A DNA stretch of 49,545 bases from Pedobacter kyonggii (GCF_004310665.1 NZ_SIXF01000036.1:1-49545); one strand, 5' to 3'. Positions 37,533-46,558 are shown, counted from the stretch's first letter. The notes: generated by a model not told the origin, from the sequence alone. Numbers and translations are program-made.

Positions 37533-37557
37533 ATGTAGTCTGAGCTTAGTCGAAGAT
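37533..37557. repeat. Dispersed intergenic repeat, copy 4
   Basis: AAATGTAGTCTGAGC.TTAGTCGAAGA carries the CTGAGC..TCGAAG pattern seen at 42760. It lies between the pdhB stop and its terminator. Confidence 0.45.
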
Positions 37558-37567
37558 AAAAGATATA

Positions 37568-37598
37568 AATCCTCCAAAGCAATTTGGGGGATTTTTTT
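37568..37598 (+). terminator. Rho-independent terminator of pdhB
   Basis: AATCCTCC pairs with GGGGGATT (one G-T pair) around a 10-nt loop, followed by seven T, about 42 bp after the pdhB stop. Confidence 0.75.
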
Positions 37599-37904
37599 AC
37601 TTCCCCTTTTCCGTGTCCTCTGTGTTTCCCTGGCAAATATTCGAAAATTTATGTTCAGTAATCCTTCGGTTTCATCAGCCCCGCCATTCATTGCAATCTT
37701 TTTGGCCGGTTACCTAATCCATTTATCTTCACTGCGAGGAGGAACGACGAAGCAATCTTTCCTGTAGGACATACCAAAAAGTATTTCCATTTCTTTCAGG
37801 TTTAGTGAACCATGGCCTGTATAAGAAACACAATTCCGTTTCCTGCTCAAAGCAAAAAAAATCCGTGATAATTTTTATATTCGTCGCACAAAGAAACTCC
37901 TTCC
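37599..37904. other. Intergenic region between pdhB and the pentapeptide-repeat gene
   Basis: A 306 bp gap with no credible gene. It includes a dispersed repeat (CACTGCGAGGAGGAACGACG.AAGCAATC, near 37730-37760), the form that in many genomes reads as CGTCATTGCGAGG..GAAGCAATC. No promoter match was found. Confidence 0.55.
37730..37760. repeat. Dispersed intergenic repeat, copy 5
   Basis: CACTGCGAGGAGGAACGACG followed by AAGCAATCTTTCC. It corresponds to copy 7 at 46408 read on the opposite strand (GATTGC..TTCGCAATGACG). Confidence 0.5.
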
Positions 37905-38477
37905 ATGTCCGAATACATAGCCGATCAAACCTTCGAAAAAGCCGATTTTACCTTACGGGCACTCCCAAAAGCAGAATACGAAAACTGTAAATTCATCAAT
38001 TGTGATTTCTCCAGTTCAGATTTAAGCGGCGTTAAGCTTTTAGACTGCGAATTTATCTCCTGTAACTTAAGTCTGGTAAACCTTACCAAAACCTCATTTA
38101 TTGATATAAACTTTCAAGACTGTAAAATGCTCGGATTAAGGTTCGAAAACTGCAATGATTTTGGGCTGGCATTCTCTTTCGGTAATTGTAAACTAGGCCA
38201 TTCCTCTTTCTACAAACTGAAGCTTAAGAAAACGAACTTCAAAAATTCACAATTGCACGAGGTAGATTTTTCCGAATGCGACTTAACCAGCGCAATACTC
38301 GATAACTGCGATTTATTAAACGCAACTTTTGATAGGACCATTATCGAAAAAGCAGATTTTAGGACCGCATACAACTATTCCATCGATCCGGATAACAATA
38401 GGATTAAAAAAGCAAGATTCTCGAAATCGGGCATCGCAGGCCTTTTACAGAAATACGATATTCAGATCAGCGAATAG
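37905..38477 (+). CDS. Pentapeptide-repeat protein, Qnr-like
   Basis: A 190-residue right-handed beta-helix protein built from A(D/N)LXX-type repeats (SSSDLSGVKLLDCEFISCNL, TNFKNSQLHEVDFSECDLTS, LLNATFDRTIIEKADF). The C-terminal tail YNYSIDPDNNRIKKARFS..GLLQKYDI is typical of Qnr-type and chromosomal Qnr-like proteins, which mimic DNA and protect gyrase from quinolones. Length is a little below Qnr (about 218). The Qnr-type loops are not clearly recognisable, so protection of gyrase is only a possibility. It is followed 44 bp later by a DUF1801 gene. Confidence 0.85.
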   Translation: MSEYIADQTFEKADFTLRALPKAEYENCKFINCDFSSSDLSGVKLLDCEFISCNLSLVNLTKTSFIDINFQDCKMLGLRFENCNDFGLAFSFGNCKLGHSSFYKLKLKKTNFKNSQLHEVDFSECDLTSAILDNCDLLNATFDRTIIEKADFRTAYNYSIDPDNNRIKKARFSKSGIAGLLQKYDIQISE

Positions 38478-38489
38478 GTTTTTAAGAAA

Positions 38490-38512
38490 TTTTGTAAATT
38501 CAGCTTACAAAA
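38490..38512 (+). promoter_or_regulatory. Inverted repeat before the DUF1801 gene
   Basis: TTTTGTAA (38490-38497), a 7-nt spacer and TTACAAAA (38505-38512), ending 9 bp before the start codon. It could be an operator or a weak hairpin at the end of the preceding gene. Confidence 0.3.
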
Positions 38513-38521
38513 CCACCGACC

Positions 38522-38896
38522 ATGGAACAACCCAAACCAGAAAACATTGATCAATACATTGCTAATTTCCCAATAGAAATGCAAAAGCTATTGCAGCAAA
38601 TCCGTGAAACTATACACAAAGCCGTACCAGAAGCCAAAGAAGTAATCAGTTATGGGATGCCCGCCTTTAAACAAAACACGGTGCTCGTTTATTTTGCCGG
38701 CTATGCTAAACACATTGGCTTTTATCCAACTGGTTCAGGAATTGAAGCATTTAAAGAAGAATTTACCCAGTATAAATGGAGCAAAGGAGCTGTTCAGTTT
38801 CCTTTAGACAAACCTTTACCTTTAGGTCTGATTACTAGAATCACCAAGTTTAAAGCAGAAAGAGATTTAGAGAAAGTGAAAAAGAAGAAATCATAA
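38522..38896 (+). CDS. DUF1801-family protein (YdhG/iron-chaperone-like)
   Basis: A 124-residue small cytosolic protein of the DUF1801 family. Hallmarks are PEAKEVISYGMPAFK (about 36-50), VYFAGYAKHIGFYPTGSG and GAVQFPLDKPLPLGLI. Members are annotated as iron-chaperone-like (frataxin-like fold) proteins, but the function is poorly supported. It lies 44 bp after the pentapeptide-repeat gene. An inverted repeat (TTTTGTAA/TTACAAAA) lies just upstream. Confidence 0.85.
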   Translation: MEQPKPENIDQYIANFPIEMQKLLQQIRETIHKAVPEAKEVISYGMPAFKQNTVLVYFAGYAKHIGFYPTGSGIEAFKEEFTQYKWSKGAVQFPLDKPLPLGLITRITKFKAERDLEKVKKKKS

Positions 38897-38996
38897 TAGT
38901 TCTGGTTTCCTATCTGGGAAAATGGAGGTATAATTATGGAAAACAGTTCAAAAAAGCATCAGTTTAGTAAAACCTTACTAAATCGACGCCAACCAG

Positions 38997-40337
38997 ATGA
39001 AAAAAATACTTTTACTCTTAGTCCTCTTTATCTCTACCAAATCATTTTGCCAGAAAGCAACAGCTGTAGAGATTGAAACACTTTCGAAACCAGCAAAACT
39101 TATTCCTGTTGTTTCTACTTCGGAAATACTCAAAGTATTGAAAGCAGATGTAGAAAGAAATGTTGAAAATCTACCCGACAGTTTGGTTTATTATGGTGAG
39201 CACCCTTTCCTAACGGGCATTTTAAATTCATATATAGATCACAGGCCGTTTGTGATCTCTCCCGATATTTTATGGTTATTGATCAGTCAGGGTTTTGCCC
39301 GGCATATCACTCAAAATGCAGAAGAACTCAGGTCGCAGATGGTAAACTTTGAGGATAGAAAAACCTTGACTATTATTTCAGATAAAATCCAGCTCGGTAA
39401 TCCTCAATCAGATTGGGTTTCAATTTTTCCGCAATTTAATGAGCAGATTAACGATTATACCGGCAAAAAACTGGTGGGTGTTTTGACCTCCGATTTCAGC
39501 ACCACCACTCCCACTTCGAAGATTGTGAGCCAGGTTACGATTATGGAAACCGTAAAATCTTATTTCGAATTTAAGGTGATTATGATTGGCTGCGGCATCC
39601 CAAAAATAACCATTGAAGGCACCACTCAGGACTGGAAAAAATTACTGGAGAAAACAAAATATCTCTCTCAGTATAAATTAGACTGGTGGACAAACGAGCT
39701 CATCCCGATTATCGAAGAAATCATAGCGGCTAAAAAAGGAAAAGTAAATAAGGATTTCTGGATGAACATGGTAAAATACCATACCGAAAAGAAATACGGA
39801 ACCGTAAATACAATCGATGGATGGATTGTAAAGTTTTTCCCTTATACCAAAGAAGGAAATAAAACAGGTTTAAAGCCGATTACGAGCGTAAACAATTTGG
39901 CTTCTGAAATTGTAAAAGTTCCATTTATTCTAAAAGATGATGAGCACCATACATCAAACAATATGGAAATCTGGGCGGGCTTTATCGGCCTTTCTCAGAA
40001 CAATAAAGACTTTACTATGAAACCAGAAATGAGCTGGGCGATCATTAATAAAAACAGTGCTCCTTCTGAAACTTCTGTTTTCGATAATAAAACCCATGCC
40101 GATGATCTTTCAATGAGCAATATCAATGAAATTCCGAAAGCCTTGTATAAGTTGGAAAGTATTGGTTCACTTAGGATCAAGTTCACTAAAAACATCGTTA
40201 TCCCTGATGAACTTAGTAAAATCAAGATCAGAAGCTTGAATTTAGATGGGAAAATTACTGAGGCGGAAACACAGCGGATTTTAAAACTTTTTCCAAACAG
40301 TTGGCTGATCATAAATGGCAAATCAGTCGATCGTTGA
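38997..40337 (+). CDS. DUF4419-domain exported protein
   Basis: A 446-residue protein with a signal peptide ending SFCQ (about residue 19). Most of it matches what I recognise as DUF4419: HPFLTGILNSYIDHRPFVIS, DILWLLISQGFARHI, then KIQLGNPQSDW, VTIMETVKSYFEF and GIPKITIEGTTQDWKKLLEK. The family is found widely, including in fungi, and its role is unknown; it is likely periplasmic here. The ATG at 38997 gives a clean signal peptide. It stands alone, with tex 122 bp downstream on the same strand. Confidence 0.85.
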   Translation: MKKILLLLVLFISTKSFCQKATAVEIETLSKPAKLIPVVSTSEILKVLKADVERNVENLPDSLVYYGEHPFLTGILNSYIDHRPFVISPDILWLLISQGFARHITQNAEELRSQMVNFEDRKTLTIISDKIQLGNPQSDWVSIFPQFNEQINDYTGKKLVGVLTSDFSTTTPTSKIVSQVTIMETVKSYFEFKVIMIGCGIPKITIEGTTQDWKKLLEKTKYLSQYKLDWWTNELIPIIEEIIAAKKGKVNKDFWMNMVKYHTEKKYGTVNTIDGWIVKFFPYTKEGNKTGLKPITSVNNLASEIVKVPFILKDDEHHTSNNMEIWAGFIGLSQNNKDFTMKPEMSWAIINKNSAPSETSVFDNKTHADDLSMSNINEIPKALYKLESIGSLRIKFTKNIVIPDELSKIKIRSLNLDGKITEAETQRILKLFPNSWLIINGKSVDR

Positions 40338-40425
40338 TAAATATATCTACCATTTTTTAAAACTTACTCACAAATTTCGGTGGAAAACTTCATTTTAAAA
40401 ATCCTGAAATCCCGCAAATCCTGAT

Positions 40426-40433
40426 TAGCTTTG
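40426..40433 (+). promoter_or_regulatory. tex: Possible -7 box of tex
   Basis: TAGCTTTG fits TAnnTTTG, 26 bp before the tex ATG. No clear TTTG -33 box was found at the usual spacing. Confidence 0.35.
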
Positions 40434-40459
40434 CTTCCTTTAATTTTTACCTTTAGGAT

Positions 40460-42751
40460 ATGTTAACCCACCATAAAATAATTGCAGCCGAATTAAAAGT
40501 TGCAGAAAAACAAGTAACAGCAACCATAAATCTGTTAGATGAAGGTGCAACTGTACCCTTTATTTCGCGTTACCGTAAAGAGGCCACAGGCAGTTTAGAT
40601 GAGGTTGAAGTAGCCGCAATCCGTGATCGGGTTTTGCAGTTGCGCGATTTAGACAAGCGCCGGGAAGCGATTTTGAAATCGATGACCGAGCTTGGCAAGT
40701 TAACCCCCGAACTGGAAAAAAAAATCAACGAAGCCGAAACCATTTCACTTTTAGAAGACATTTACCTGCCATTTAAACCTAAGCGTAAAACCCGGGCATC
40801 GGTAGCAAAAGAAAAAGGATTAGAGCCTTTGGCCTTGCAGATATTTGAGCAGAATGCTTTTGATTTAGAGGCATCAGCAGATAAATTTATTGATGCAGAG
40901 AAGGGTGTAAATTCACTTGAAGAAGCTTTAGCTGGCGCAAGGGATATTATAGCCGAAATGATTTCTGAAAATGTAGAGGCGCGGACCAAAATGCGCACAC
41001 ATTTCCAGGAAAAGGCTGTCTTTAAATCAGAAGTGATCAAAGGAAAAGAAGAAGAAGGTATTAAATATAAAGATTACTTCGAATGGAGCGAGCCGGTTAA
41101 AACAGCTGCATCACACCGTGTTCTTGCTATGCGCCGTGGCGAAAAGGAACTGATTTTAAGATTAGATGCGCTTCCCCCAGCAGAAGATGCCATTGCCATT
41201 TTAGAGAACCAGTTTATTTTAGGCAATAACGCCGCTTCAAAGCAGGTTCAGCAGGCTTTAGAAGATGGCTATAAACGTTTGTTGGAGCCAGCGATGGAAA
41301 CCGAGCTTCGTGTCTTCACAAAACAAAAAGCGGATGAAGAAGCCATCCGGGTTTTTGCCGAAAATGCACGTCAATTGTTATTGGCAGCCCCAATGGGACA
41401 AAAAAATGTACTGGCTATCGATCCCGGTTTCCGTACGGGCTGCAAAGTTGTTTGTTTAGATAAACAAGGTCAACTGTTAGAGAATACAGCCATTTATCCG
41501 CATACCGGACAAGGGAATGTGAAAAATGCCGAATTTGCTATCCAACAACTTTGTGAAAAACACAATGTTGAAGCCATTGCCATTGGTAACGGTACTGCAG
41601 GAAGAGAAACTGAAGCTTTTGTTCGTGCATTGAATTTACCGCACATCACTATTGTAATGGTTAACGAAAGCGGTGCTTCTATTTATTCAGCCTCGGAAGT
41701 AGCCAGAGAAGAATTCCCTACGCAGGATATTACCGTGCGTGGAGCGGTTTCAATCGGTCGCCGTTTAATGGATCCATTGGCAGAATTGGTAAAAATAGAT
41801 CCGAAATCTATCGGCGTTGGTCAATACCAACATGATGTTGATCAGAATAAATTACAGGCAAGTTTAGATGATACCGTAATCAGTGCAGTAAATGCTGTAG
41901 GTGTTGAATTAAACACCGCCTCAAAGCAGATTTTAGCCTATGTTTCTGGCTTGGGTCCAACTTTAGCACAGAATATTGTAGACTATAGAAATGCGCATGG
42001 TGCTTTTAAAAACCGTGAAAGTTTGAAAAAAGTACCACGTTTGGGCGATAAAGCCTACGAGCAGGCAGCAGGTTTCTTACGTATCCGCAATGCAGAAAAT
42101 GTTTTGGATACGAGCGGCGTTCACCCAGAACGTTATGCCGTAGTAGATAAAATGGCGAAAGATCTGGGTACTACTGTTTCTGCCCTAATGAAAGATACGC
42201 AACTGCAAAAACAGATTAAACCACAGCAATACGTAACCGATGAAATCGGCTTACCAACATTAACAGATATTTTAAAAGAACTGGCAAAACCTGGCCGCGA
42301 TCCACGTGAACAATTTGAAGCTTTTAGCTTTACCGATGGTGTGAACGAAGTTTCAGATTTAAGGGTAGGTATGAAGCTCCCTGGAATTGTAACCAACATC
42401 ACCAATTTCGGTGCCTTTGTCGATATTGGCGTACACCAGGACGGTTTGGTTCACACCAGTCAGCTGGCTAACCGTTTTGTGGCTAACCCGAATGATGTGG
42501 TTAAAGTACACCAAAAGGTAGAAGTTACGGTAATGGAAGTTGATGCAGCACGCAAAAGAATCTCACTATCGATGAAAACTGAGGTTAGTTCGAAGGCGGA
42601 AGTTCGGAGTCGGGAGACTAAGGAGCAGAAGCCGAAGCAAGATTTTAAACAGAATAACAGTAAATCCAATTTCAAGCCACGTAATGAGCCCAAAGACGCT
42701 GACGGCGATCTGCAGGAAAAATTAGCAAAGCTGAAAGGGATGTTTAAATAA
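40460..42751 (+). CDS. tex: Tex-family RNA-binding transcription accessory protein
   Basis: A 763-residue cytosolic protein related to eukaryotic Spt6, linked to transcription and RNA metabolism. The N-terminal Tex domain (about 1-200: ATVPFISRYRKEATGSLDEVEV) is followed by a YqgF/RNase H-like domain (about 320-450: VLAIDPGFRTGCKVVCLD). A helix-hairpin-helix part comes next (YRNAHGAFKNRESLKKVPRLGDKAYEQAAG), and a C-terminal S1 RNA-binding domain covers about 635-705 (GIVTNITNFGAFVDIGVHQD). A basic, Asn/Lys-rich tail ends it. The gene is complete. A palindromic dispersed repeat lies between it and the convergent MscS gene. Confidence 0.95.
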   Translation: MLTHHKIIAAELKVAEKQVTATINLLDEGATVPFISRYRKEATGSLDEVEVAAIRDRVLQLRDLDKRREAILKSMTELGKLTPELEKKINEAETISLLEDIYLPFKPKRKTRASVAKEKGLEPLALQIFEQNAFDLEASADKFIDAEKGVNSLEEALAGARDIIAEMISENVEARTKMRTHFQEKAVFKSEVIKGKEEEGIKYKDYFEWSEPVKTAASHRVLAMRRGEKELILRLDALPPAEDAIAILENQFILGNNAASKQVQQALEDGYKRLLEPAMETELRVFTKQKADEEAIRVFAENARQLLLAAPMGQKNVLAIDPGFRTGCKVVCLDKQGQLLENTAIYPHTGQGNVKNAEFAIQQLCEKHNVEAIAIGNGTAGRETEAFVRALNLPHITIVMVNESGASIYSASEVAREEFPTQDITVRGAVSIGRRLMDPLAELVKIDPKSIGVGQYQHDVDQNKLQASLDDTVISAVNAVGVELNTASKQILAYVSGLGPTLAQNIVDYRNAHGAFKNRESLKKVPRLGDKAYEQAAGFLRIRNAENVLDTSGVHPERYAVVDKMAKDLGTTVSALMKDTQLQKQIKPQQYVTDEIGLPTLTDILKELAKPGRDPREQFEAFSFTDGVNEVSDLRVGMKLPGIVTNITNFGAFVDIGVHQDGLVHTSQLANRFVANPNDVVKVHQKVEVTVMEVDAARKRISLSMKTEVSSKAEVRSRETKEQKPKQDFKQNNSKSNFKPRNEPKDADGDLQEKLAKLKGMFK

Positions 42752-42759
42752 TTTCCATC

Positions 42760-42818
42760 GATTGTCATACTGAGCCTGTCGAAGTATTTAAGGAGTCTTC
42801 GACAGGCTCAGACTGACA
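42760..42818. repeat. Dispersed palindromic repeat, copy 6 (possible bidirectional terminator)
   Basis: GAGCCTGTCGAAG pairs perfectly with CTTCGACAGGCTC around a 12-nt loop, with GTCA at the outer left end and TGAC at the right. It lies between convergent genes (tex and the MscS channel gene) and could end both transcripts, though it lacks T runs. Confidence 0.75.
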
Positions 42819-42826
42819 TGTATAAA

Positions 42827-43894
42827 TTACTGTTTCTCAAACTCCAACCTTTTCTTCGGTAAGCTTTCAGGATAATTTGTTTGAATGAACGAAATCATAG
42901 CTTCCCTTACATGGCAGCGTAAATCAAAAGCCCTTGAAGAATTAGAAGCACTCATCAGAAATCGGACTTCGATGGCGCCATCTTTTGTACTATCGGTAAC
43001 CTGTACCACATTTACGCGTTTATCCCAAAGGGGATTAGTATTCAATAGCCGGGTTAATTCCTGCCGCATCGGTTCAATCGGGATGGTATAATCAAGATAC
43101 AAAAAAACCGTTCCAAGCAGATCAGCAGAAACACGGGTCCAGTTCTGGAAGGGCTTCTCGATAAAATAGGTAATAGGCAAGATTAACCGCCGTTGATCCC
43201 AGATATTAACCACCACATAGGTTAAGGTGATCTCCTCTACCTTACCCCATTCACCTTCCACAATTAAAACATCATCAATCCTGATCGGTTGGGTAAAGGC
43301 GATCTGGAAACCGGCCAATAAATTCCCGAGCGACTTCTGTGCGGCAAAACCGATGATGATTCCGCCGATGCCAACCCCGGTAAGCAGCCCTGCTCCGATT
43401 TTACGCATACTTTCAAAACTCAATAAAATGATAGCAACAGCAATTAAAATAATGAGCGAAATAATAAATTTTCGGACAAACTGCAATTGGGTTCTGATTT
43501 TTCGCTCTTTTAAGTTATTTTCTTTGTTTAAATCATATTTAAGATAGAAATAATCTTCCAAAACATTGATTGTCCTCACCAAAATAAACGCAAAAGTAAT
43601 CGTCAGGGCAATTTCTAATATTTTTGTTATTGGAATACGATATGTTGGCGCCATCTCCATCAACGTTAACGAAAAATTAAGGAGCAATAGGGGAATAAAA
43701 ATAGCAACTGGTCTCCTCAAATGCTTCACTGTCGATTTTATAACGATAAAATCCCACCAACGCGAAAGCATGATGAAAGTTTTGTGAATGATAAACTTGA
43801 TTAAAATACCAAGAGATATCGCTACTAATCCAATGATTAGGTTCTTAAAAAACAAAGGGATTGGATAGCCGAAAATCTGGTCGAGATACTGCAT
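42827..43894 (-). CDS. MscS-family mechanosensitive channel
   Basis: A 355-residue inner-membrane channel that releases solutes on osmotic downshock. Hydrophobic segments occur at about 14-38, 62-82, 90-110 and 138-162. The pore-lining helix and start of the beta domain are seen in AGLLTGVGIGGIIIGFAAQKSLGNLLAG, followed by FTQPIRIDDVLIVEGEWGKVEEITLTYVVV. A C-terminal soluble domain closes it. The length is typical of mid-size YnaI/YbdG-like members rather than the 286-residue MscS. The gene is on the minus strand, convergent with tex. Confidence 0.93.
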   Translation of the reverse strand: MQYLDQIFGYPIPLFFKNLIIGLVAISLGILIKFIIHKTFIMLSRWWDFIVIKSTVKHLRRPVAIFIPLLLLNFSLTLMEMAPTYRIPITKILEIALTITFAFILVRTINVLEDYFYLKYDLNKENNLKERKIRTQLQFVRKFIISLIILIAVAIILLSFESMRKIGAGLLTGVGIGGIIIGFAAQKSLGNLLAGFQIAFTQPIRIDDVLIVEGEWGKVEEITLTYVVVNIWDQRRLILPITYFIEKPFQNWTRVSADLLGTVFLYLDYTIPIEPMRQELTRLLNTNPLWDKRVNVVQVTDSTKDGAIEVRFLMSASNSSRAFDLRCHVREAMISFIQTNYPESLPKKRLEFEKQ

Positions 43895-44042
43895 AAACGA
43901 AATTTGTGGTTAATAAATACGGCGATCAGCCAATGGATATTCTTATAACAGCTATATTTTTGGATTGTTTGCCAACAGGAAAACCAAGAGCAGCAAATAA
44001 ATTATTTACATTAGCATTTTGCAGATCTTCAAAAAATAAAAG

Positions 44043-44705
44043 ATGGATTTTTTCGATGCCAAAAGTATATTTTTCACGGTTCTTGAATATAAAATGAGTT
44101 ATCTGGAATTCTTCGCGGTGATTACGGGGATTATTTCAGTTATTCTTTCAGCAAAAGCCAGTATCTGGAGCTGGCCCGCCGGCATAGTTAATGTATTCTT
44201 ATCGGCCTTTTTATATTACCAAAACCAGCTCTACCCCGACATGTTTTTGATGGCTTTCTTTTTTATAACCAACATTCTGGGTTGGTGGCGATGGACAAAT
44301 CCAAAACCTGGAGAAGAAGACAAAAACAAAGAACTTAAAATTAGTTTTATGCCTGTAAGGCAGTTTTTAATCTTACTGGCTATAGGTATTGTTGGTACAT
44401 TGCTGATGGGTACCCTGGCCAGTCAGCTCCATAATTGGCTTCCGCTACTCTTCAACCTGCCAAGTGCTTATCCTTTTGTGGATTCATTTATTTTTGTAAT
44501 GAGTATAATCACCACTTTTCTGATGATCCAGAAAAGAGTAGAATGTTGGATTATCTGGCTGATTATCGATATTGTAGCCACTTACCTGTACTTTTTAAAA
44601 GGCATTAAGTTTATGGGATTAGAATATTTCATCTTCACTATTATTGCTGCTCTTGCATTGTGGCATTGGATAAAAGAATACAGAAGCTACGCTAAAACGA
44701 CATGA
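44043..44705 (+). CDS. pnuC: Nicotinamide riboside transporter PnuC
   Basis: A 220-residue inner-membrane facilitator for nicotinamide riboside with about seven hydrophobic segments. Conserved pieces include YLEFFAVITGIISVILSAK, WSWPAGIVNVFLSAFLYYQN, ILGWWRWTNP and ECWIIWLIIDIVATYLYFLKG. Substrate uptake is normally pulled by phosphorylation in the cytosol, which the next gene (NadR-like) supplies. The two overlap by four bases (ATGA). The start at 44043 gives a short amphipathic lead, and MSYLEFF at 44094 is a possible alternative start. No riboswitch was recognised upstream. Confidence 0.93.
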   Translation: MDFFDAKSIFFTVLEYKMSYLEFFAVITGIISVILSAKASIWSWPAGIVNVFLSAFLYYQNQLYPDMFLMAFFFITNILGWWRWTNPKPGEEDKNKELKISFMPVRQFLILLAIGIVGTLLMGTLASQLHNWLPLLFNLPSAYPFVDSFIFVMSIITTFLMIQKRVECWIIWLIIDIVATYLYFLKGIKFMGLEYFIFTIIAALALWHWIKEYRSYAKTT

Positions 44706-45667
44706 AAAGAGGTTTAGTGATTGGTAAGTTTATGCCTATTCATAACGGCCATATTGCATTGATTAATTTCGCGGCATCACATTGTGATGAATTGATTGTT
44801 TCAATGAGTTTTACGCCTGCAGACAAGATTGATCCAATTTTACGTTTTGAATGGATCAAGGAAATTTTTAAAGATCAAGCCAACATCAAACCGGCCATTA
44901 TTGCTGATGATTTTGATGATGAAACACTCCCCTTAAATGATCGGACAAATATTTGGGCAATCAGGATGCGGGAGGTATATCCAAAAATTGATATTCTTTT
45001 TAGCTCCGAGTTTTATGGAGAACCATTTGCCTTCAATTTACAAGCTGAACACATCTTATTTGACCAGACAAGAAAATCCATCCCCGTTTCAGCAACGCTG
45101 ATCAGAAACCATCCGTTTCAATATTGGGAATTTATCCCAAAAGAAGTCCGACCATATTTTGTAAAGAAGATTTGTTTCTACGGACCAGAAAGCACAGGAA
45201 AATCGACAATGGCCGAAAAAATGGCTATGCATTATCAAACTACCTTCATTCCGGAAGTTGCGCGCGAATTAATTACCTCGAACGATATTACTGTTGATGA
45301 CATTATCAAAATCGGGGCAGCACAAACCGAAAGGGTAAAAGAAAAAACCAATAGTGCCAATAAGATTGTTTTCTGCGATACTGATTTAATTACTACAAAA
45401 ATATACTCGCGATATTATTTAAATGAGATTCCGGATATTCTAAACGATCTTGAAAATGAAATCAAATACGATTTATATTTCCTGCTAGATATTGATGTAG
45501 AATGGGTAGCCGACCACCTTCGTGATTTTGGAGATAGGCGCCTGGAAATGTTTAAGCTTTTTAAGGCAGAGCTAGAAAAACGTAGAATAAACTACATTCA
45601 AATCAGTGGTAATTATAGAGCGCGGGAAGAAAAGATCAAAAAGATTATAGATTCAATTTTGGTTTAA
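44702..45667 (+). CDS. nadR: NadR-like bifunctional NMN adenylyltransferase / ribosylnicotinamide kinase
   Basis: A 321-residue two-domain enzyme. The N-terminal nucleotidyltransferase (about 1-150: GLVIGKFMPIHNGHIALI; ISVSATLIR-like site at SIPVSATLIRNHPF) makes NAD from NMN. The C-terminal kinase (about 160-321: P-loop YGPESTGKSTMAEKM, FIPEVARELI, FCDTDLITTKIYSRYY) phosphorylates nicotinamide riboside. The enterobacterial N-terminal helix-turn-helix repressor domain is absent, so it is only an enzyme. Overlap with pnuC marks a salvage operon. Confidence 0.94.
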   Translation: MKRGLVIGKFMPIHNGHIALINFAASHCDELIVSMSFTPADKIDPILRFEWIKEIFKDQANIKPAIIADDFDDETLPLNDRTNIWAIRMREVYPKIDILFSSEFYGEPFAFNLQAEHILFDQTRKSIPVSATLIRNHPFQYWEFIPKEVRPYFVKKICFYGPESTGKSTMAEKMAMHYQTTFIPEVARELITSNDITVDDIIKIGAAQTERVKEKTNSANKIVFCDTDLITTKIYSRYYLNEIPDILNDLENEIKYDLYFLLDIDVEWVADHLRDFGDRRLEMFKLFKAELEKRRINYIQISGNYRAREEKIKKIIDSILV

Positions 45668-45694
45668 AGAATCTATTTTTTGCCCAACCGATAA

Positions 45695-46174
45695 TTAATC
45701 TACATCGAACTGATATTCTCCACTAATCGTCAATAATGAATTAAGGTTCAGCAAGTCTCCACCTACAAACCATTTAATAATTTCCTTTAATTCATTATCG
45801 TTAACATTGTTGGCATGTTTAGCTTCCCAAACTTTTTTTTCATGTTTTCCTGTTATTAATTTTGTGAACCAGCCAGTTTTTTCAAATTCATACCACGATA
45901 GTGTAACTATGAAACTTAAATTTTGTTCATACAATTTATCTTCATAAATATAATTTGTAAAGACGTTTAAATTTAACCCATTACTGATATCCGACAGGTC
46001 TAAATACCAGTAATCCTCATAATCAATGTGTTCATCACTTCGGTAGGCATGATAATAATTTTTGCACTCTTGCAGCCAGCCAATGCTTTTGCAAAAATTT
46101 AATACCTCACACCCATTTATGTTTTGTAATTCAGTTTTCTTGCCTAGTGAAGATAAAAACGATATATTGAACAT
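45695..46174 (-). CDS. Hypothetical protein
   Basis: A 159-residue protein, rich in aromatic and acidic residues, with no signal peptide or membrane helix. I do not recognise it. Pieces such as SIGWLQECKNYYHAYRSDEH, YWYLDLSDISNGLNLNVFTN and LKEIIKWFVGGDLLNLNSLL read like a folded cytosolic domain. Soluble immunity or SUKH-like proteins have comparable size and make-up, but I see no toxin gene nearby and will not assign it. It lies between nadR and the ribosomal operon in the opposite direction. Confidence 0.6.
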   Translation of the reverse strand: MFNISFLSSLGKKTELQNINGCEVLNFCKSIGWLQECKNYYHAYRSDEHIDYEDYWYLDLSDISNGLNLNVFTNYIYEDKLYEQNLSFIVTLSWYEFEKTGWFTKLITGKHEKKVWEAKHANNVNDNELKEIIKWFVGGDLLNLNSLLTISGEYQFDVD

Positions 46175-46407
46175 TGGCTGCTTAATTAAGGTGTCTGCAT
46201 GTTATATTATGCCAAAATTGGTAAAATTATATTTAAAAATCATTGCAAGCTTAATTGTTGATAAATGACTAGAATAGTTCTGTCACACAATTTCCCTAAA
46301 GGAGAATACAAATGCAATCCTTTTATTGGTTAAAGAAAATTTAGTAAAAGGCCCGACTAAAACCAACCAAGACCGAATGATTTTGCATTCTAAATAATCA
46401 CAACTGA

Positions 46408-46440
46408 GATTGCCACATCGCTGCGCTCTTCGCAATGACG
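46408..46440. repeat. Dispersed intergenic repeat, copy 7
   Basis: GATTGCCACATCGCTGCGC followed by TCTTCGCAATGACG; GATTGC and the GCAATGACG end form the imperfect palindrome of the GTCATTGCGAAG..GCAATC kind. Confidence 0.6.
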
Positions 46441-46473
46441 ATAATTTTATATCAAAATTTTTCTCTTCAACTA

Positions 46474-46504
46474 TTTGATAATAAAAGTATTCTATCTATC
46501 TTTG
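46474..46504 (+). promoter_or_regulatory. rplM operon promoter (Bacteroidota type)
   Basis: TTTG at 46474-46477, exactly 19 nt, then TATCTTTG at 46497-46504; both are perfect to consensus. The leader to the rplM start is about 50 nt. Confidence 0.8.
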
Positions 46505-46558
46505 CAGTCCCAAATTTAATGGGAATAATAAATTGTTTAATAAATTAAATACAAGCAA

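Larger units (their letters stand above)
46175..46558. other. Intergenic region upstream of the ribosomal operon
   Basis: A 384 bp gap. It holds a dispersed repeat (46408-46440), then the rplM promoter and an AT-rich leader of about 50 nt. No gene was recognised. Confidence 0.7.

Noticed and set aside
38938-39075. A 45-codon frame overlapping the start of the DUF4419 gene
   Set aside because: It is out of frame with a gene that has a clear signal peptide and family match, so chance is more likely.
43895-44042. NAD- or TPP-type riboswitch before pnuC
   Set aside because: I looked for conserved riboswitch cores and saw none; the region is AT-rich with no strong stems.
43906-44097. Small plus-strand gene before pnuC
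   Set aside because: It overlaps the pnuC start in another frame, has no recognisable domain and reads like an AT-rich leader.
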